Below the pieces are notes generated by a model. That model did not search any database, was not told the origin of the DNA, and worked only from the letters and a program-made list of their open reading frames with translations. Of a stretch of 64,000 nt of DNA, positions 62,567 to 64,000 are shown one piece after another. Every line of letters begins with the position of its first letter. Positions within the stretch are counted from its first letter, which is position 1. Source of the DNA: Stigmatella aurantiaca (GTDB taxonomy: Bacteria > Myxococcota > Myxococcia > Myxococcales > Myxococcaceae); the NCBI RefSeq assembly GCF_900109545.1, contig NZ_FOAP01000007.1, positions 367,954 through 431,953 of the forward strand. The letters run 5' to 3'. The position numbers were made by a program, and so were the translations under genes.

Positions 62567-63227
62567 CTTCCGCCTCCTCATGCGCCCTTGGCAGGCGCGG
62601 CGGTCCTCGGATGAAAGCGGGGCAAGCCGCCGAGGAAGGACAGCCTTTCGGGTCGCGAACCCTAGCCCCACGCCCAGCATTGCCATGACCGGGGCTGTCC
62701 GGGAGGGGGAGTGTTCCACACCGAAACGGCTCCGATGTCTCCCCTCCCCCTGATTACACCCTCTAGCTCTTGGTGGTTGGGGGAGCATTCCGGGCCAGAG
62801 CCAGCCCCAAGCCTCCCCCCTACACCACCCATGCCGGGATCTCTTCATCGGGGGGAGGATTCCGGCCCCAGAGACGCGGCTCGTCCCCCGCTGGTGCTCA
62901 TTTTCGAGGAGCCCCATGGTTCCAGCGTCACCTCGCCGGTGACCGTGCACCAGGGCCGCCTCCCATAGGCCGGGGCGCACGGCAGTTCCCCTCGGACGGC
63001 AAGCAGCACGCTCGATCCTGGCCCGATGCAGCAGCGAGGCAGCTTCCGGCACGCCCCCGAGGGCTTCGAGAGAGGTTCCCTTTCTATAGATCGGGGACCT
63101 GGTCGGAGTGTCTCTACAGGCCGGAGGTGTGAACGCTGCGCGTTCTTCACCTTCCGCCATCCACCTCGCCCAGGTCCCCGTCCATGGCCCCAGCAGGCCA
63201 ACTCCCCCAAGGAGGAGGACGGCGATG
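62567..63227. other. gene-poor stretch of the element
   Basis: In these 661 bp I find no frame with convincing coding character. The stretch holds three GGGGGAG boxes (listed separately), a small GTCACC/GGTGAC hairpin at 62927-62943, and a TATAGA sequence near 63085 that could be a -10 for the small gene at 63228. Confidence 0.5.
62705..62863. repeat. three GGGGGAGnnTTCC boxes at 72-74 bp spacing
   Basis: GGGGGAGTGTTCC (62705-62717), GGGGGAGCATTCC (62779-62791) and GGGGGAGGATTCC (62851-62863) are spaced 74 and 72 bp. Each is followed about 32 bp later by a C-rich tract (CTCCCC or GTCCCCC) that could pair with the G-rich box, so each ~73-bp unit may fold as a hairpin. The rest of the units is poorly conserved. 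Confidence 0.5.
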
Positions 63228-63416
63228 AGCAGCAGACAGAACTGGAGCAATTTGGATGGCGTGAAGGTGAACAACGAGGTGCTGGCGGATCTCCAGGCCA
63301 AGGGCCTCGTCATCGTCATGGGCGAGGACGGCTACCCGTGGGTGGCGAACATCAGACCTCAGTGTCCCTCGTGCGGCCTCATGGGCTTGCCCCGATTTGG
63401 TGGACACAGGACTTAA
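63228..63416 (+). pseudogene. small Cys-motif protein gene interrupted by the IS element
   Basis: An ATG at 63228 with GGAGGAGG at good spacing opens a frame for 62 residues: NWSNLDGVKVNNEVLADLQ, then GEDGYPWVANI and CPSCGLMGLP. The last five or six residues and the stop come from the end of the IS3-type element, so the gene is cut off and probably lost a second Cys pair. The CPSCG suggests half of a zinc ribbon. The family is not recognised. Confidence 0.55.
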
Positions 63417-64000
63417 GCTGCCAACGTAACAGGTAGGGCCGCGTTCTCAAAGTCCACGGGGCTTAGATAGCCCAGCGTGGAGTGCCGCCGCTGCCGATTG
63501 TAGAAGACCTCGATGTACTCGAAGAGTGCCGAGCGGGCCTGCTGCCGCGTGGCGAAGGCAGTCCGGTAGACCAGCTCCTGCTTCAGGCTGCTGAAGAAGC
63601 TCTCCACCACGGCGTTGTCCCAGCAGTTGCCCTTCCTGGACATGCTGCACTCAATGCCCCCAGAGGCCAGGGCCTGCTGGTAATCGGCGCTGGCGTACTG
63701 GCTGCCCCGGTCCGAGTGGTGCAGCAGGCCCTTGGGAGGCGCTCGCCCTTCCAGGGCCATCTGCAAGCCCGAGAGCACCAAGTGCCGGTCGATGTGCTCG
63801 CCCATGGCCCAGCCCACCACCTTGCGACTGAACAGGTCCATCACCACCGCCAGGTACAGCCAGCCTTCGGCCGTCCACACGTAGGTGATGTCCGTGGCCC
63901 AGGTACGGTTGGGGGCCTCGGGGCAGAAGTTCCTGTTGAGCACATTGGGCGCCACGGGCAAGCCATGCTTGGAGTCCGTGGTGCACACCCGGCGGCCTCG
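63398..64000 (-). mobile_element. IS3-family insertion sequence (one end, runs off the right edge)
   Basis: The left boundary is placed at the TGGTGGACAC (63398-63407) just outside the transposase stop, where IS3-type terminal repeats beginning with TG usually lie, and where the small plus-strand gene loses its sense. The other end, the first reading frame (OrfA) and the target duplication are outside the window. Confidence 0.7.
63413..64000 (-). CDS. IS3-family transposase OrfB, C-terminal part (partial)
   Basis: The last 195 residues are visible, and the frame stays open past the right edge. The DDE catalytic core (rve domain) is intact: first Asp in TWATDITYVWTAEG, second in LHHSDRGSQYASADY, and Glu in NAVVESFFSSLKQELV, then the usual end FYNRQRRHSTLGYLSPVDFE. 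The upstream segment TTDSKHGLPVAPNVLNRNF is also typical of IS3 OrfB. It would be made as an OrfAB fusion by frameshifting. No damage is seen in this part, so the element may be active. Confidence 0.92.
   Translation of the reverse strand, partial: RGRRVCTTDSKHGLPVAPNVLNRNFCPEAPNRTWATDITYVWTAEGWLYLAVVMDLFSRKVVGWAMGEHIDRHLVLSGLQMALEGRAPPKGLLHHSDRGSQYASADYQQALASGGIECSMSRKGNCWDNAVVESFFSSLKQELVYRTAFATRQQARSALFEYIEVFYNRQRRHSTLGYLSPVDFENAALPVTLAA

Noticed and set aside
62705..62863. CRISPR-like array
   Set aside because: The repeated boxes are only 13 bp, spaced ~60 bp apart with unrelated poorly bounded spacers, and no cas genes are near.
62567..63319. Upstream extension of the orphan gene frame to a 529-residue protein with a hydrophobic segment
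   Set aside because: A strong ribosome site marks ATG at 62564-62566, the added part has no coding character, and it runs antisense to the small gene at 63228.
60068..64000. Second copy of the tRNA-Asp 3' end as the distal attachment site
   Set aside because: I looked for the acceptor/T-arm sequence in the rest of the window and did not find it; the far end must be outside.

Overview
The window is GC-rich, densely packed chromosomal DNA of a myxobacterium, most likely of the Stigmatella/Archangium/Cystobacter side of the order. Signs of this are the strong G/C bias at third codon positions, the many sensor kinases and receivers, a Hanks-type kinase and a PP2C phosphatase, degenerate GGDEF proteins, and many GTG/TTG starts. 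Most of the window is stable core genome. The last 4 kb is an integrated mobile element next to a tRNA-Asp gene.

Layout. 1-3.1 kb: end of an unknown gene, then a minus-strand pair (SAM methyltransferase and polytopic membrane protein) that looks like surface-glycan biosynthesis. 3.3-7.1 kb: one giant flavin/Fe-S oxidoreductase that appears to fuse the two halves of an NfnB/GltD-NfnA/PyrK type enzyme. 7.1-9.7 kb: lipoprotein, SixA phosphatase, frataxin CyaY, and a pseudo-receiver/pseudo-GGDEF protein. 9.8-13.0 kb: the classic rpsB-tsf-pyrH-frr operon on the minus strand with a terminator-like hairpin after tsf. 13.4-22 kb: secA, the rRNA methyltransferase rlmM (divergent), a degenerate GGDEF protein, an M23 peptidase, a PP2C phosphatase and recN with a LexA-like site. 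22-28 kb: SNF2 helicase with SWIM zinc finger, apt, a TetR regulator, and a secreted two-repeat protein.

27.9-33.5 kb: a plus-strand run of thrC, an MBL-fold hydrolase, an ABC exporter pair and a 5'-nucleotidase-like lipoprotein, with overlapping or nearly touching genes. 33.5-37.7 kb: a minus-strand group of nadK, a large Ser/Thr kinase with PEGA and TPR-like parts, and a YdcF/ElyC protein. 37.8-39.1 kb: rarA. 39.1-43.3 kb: an NtrC-like regulator and its kinase (translationally overlapped) plus an active-looking diguanylate cyclase, separated by an AT-richer control region with inverted repeats. 43.4-45.1 kb: glycosyltransferase plus YdjC/ChbG deacetylase. 45.1-50.5 kb: a phosphorelay in which a sugar-binding-type lipoprotein is paired with a hybrid kinase, facing a divergent receiver-kinase. 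50.5-57.1 kb: methyltransferase, PIG-V-like mannosyltransferase, fadI-fadJ for beta-oxidation, and hemE. 57.3-59.6 kb: a lipoprotein isoamylase.

59.9-64 kb: tRNA-Val and tRNA-Asp share a good promoter and end in a perfect 15-bp hairpin. Just beyond lies a tyrosine integrase with an excisionase-like partner, an orphan gene flanked by short repeated GGGAGnnTTCC boxes, a small Cys-motif gene cut off by an insertion, and an IS3-family element that runs off the right edge. The distal attachment site of this element is not in the window.
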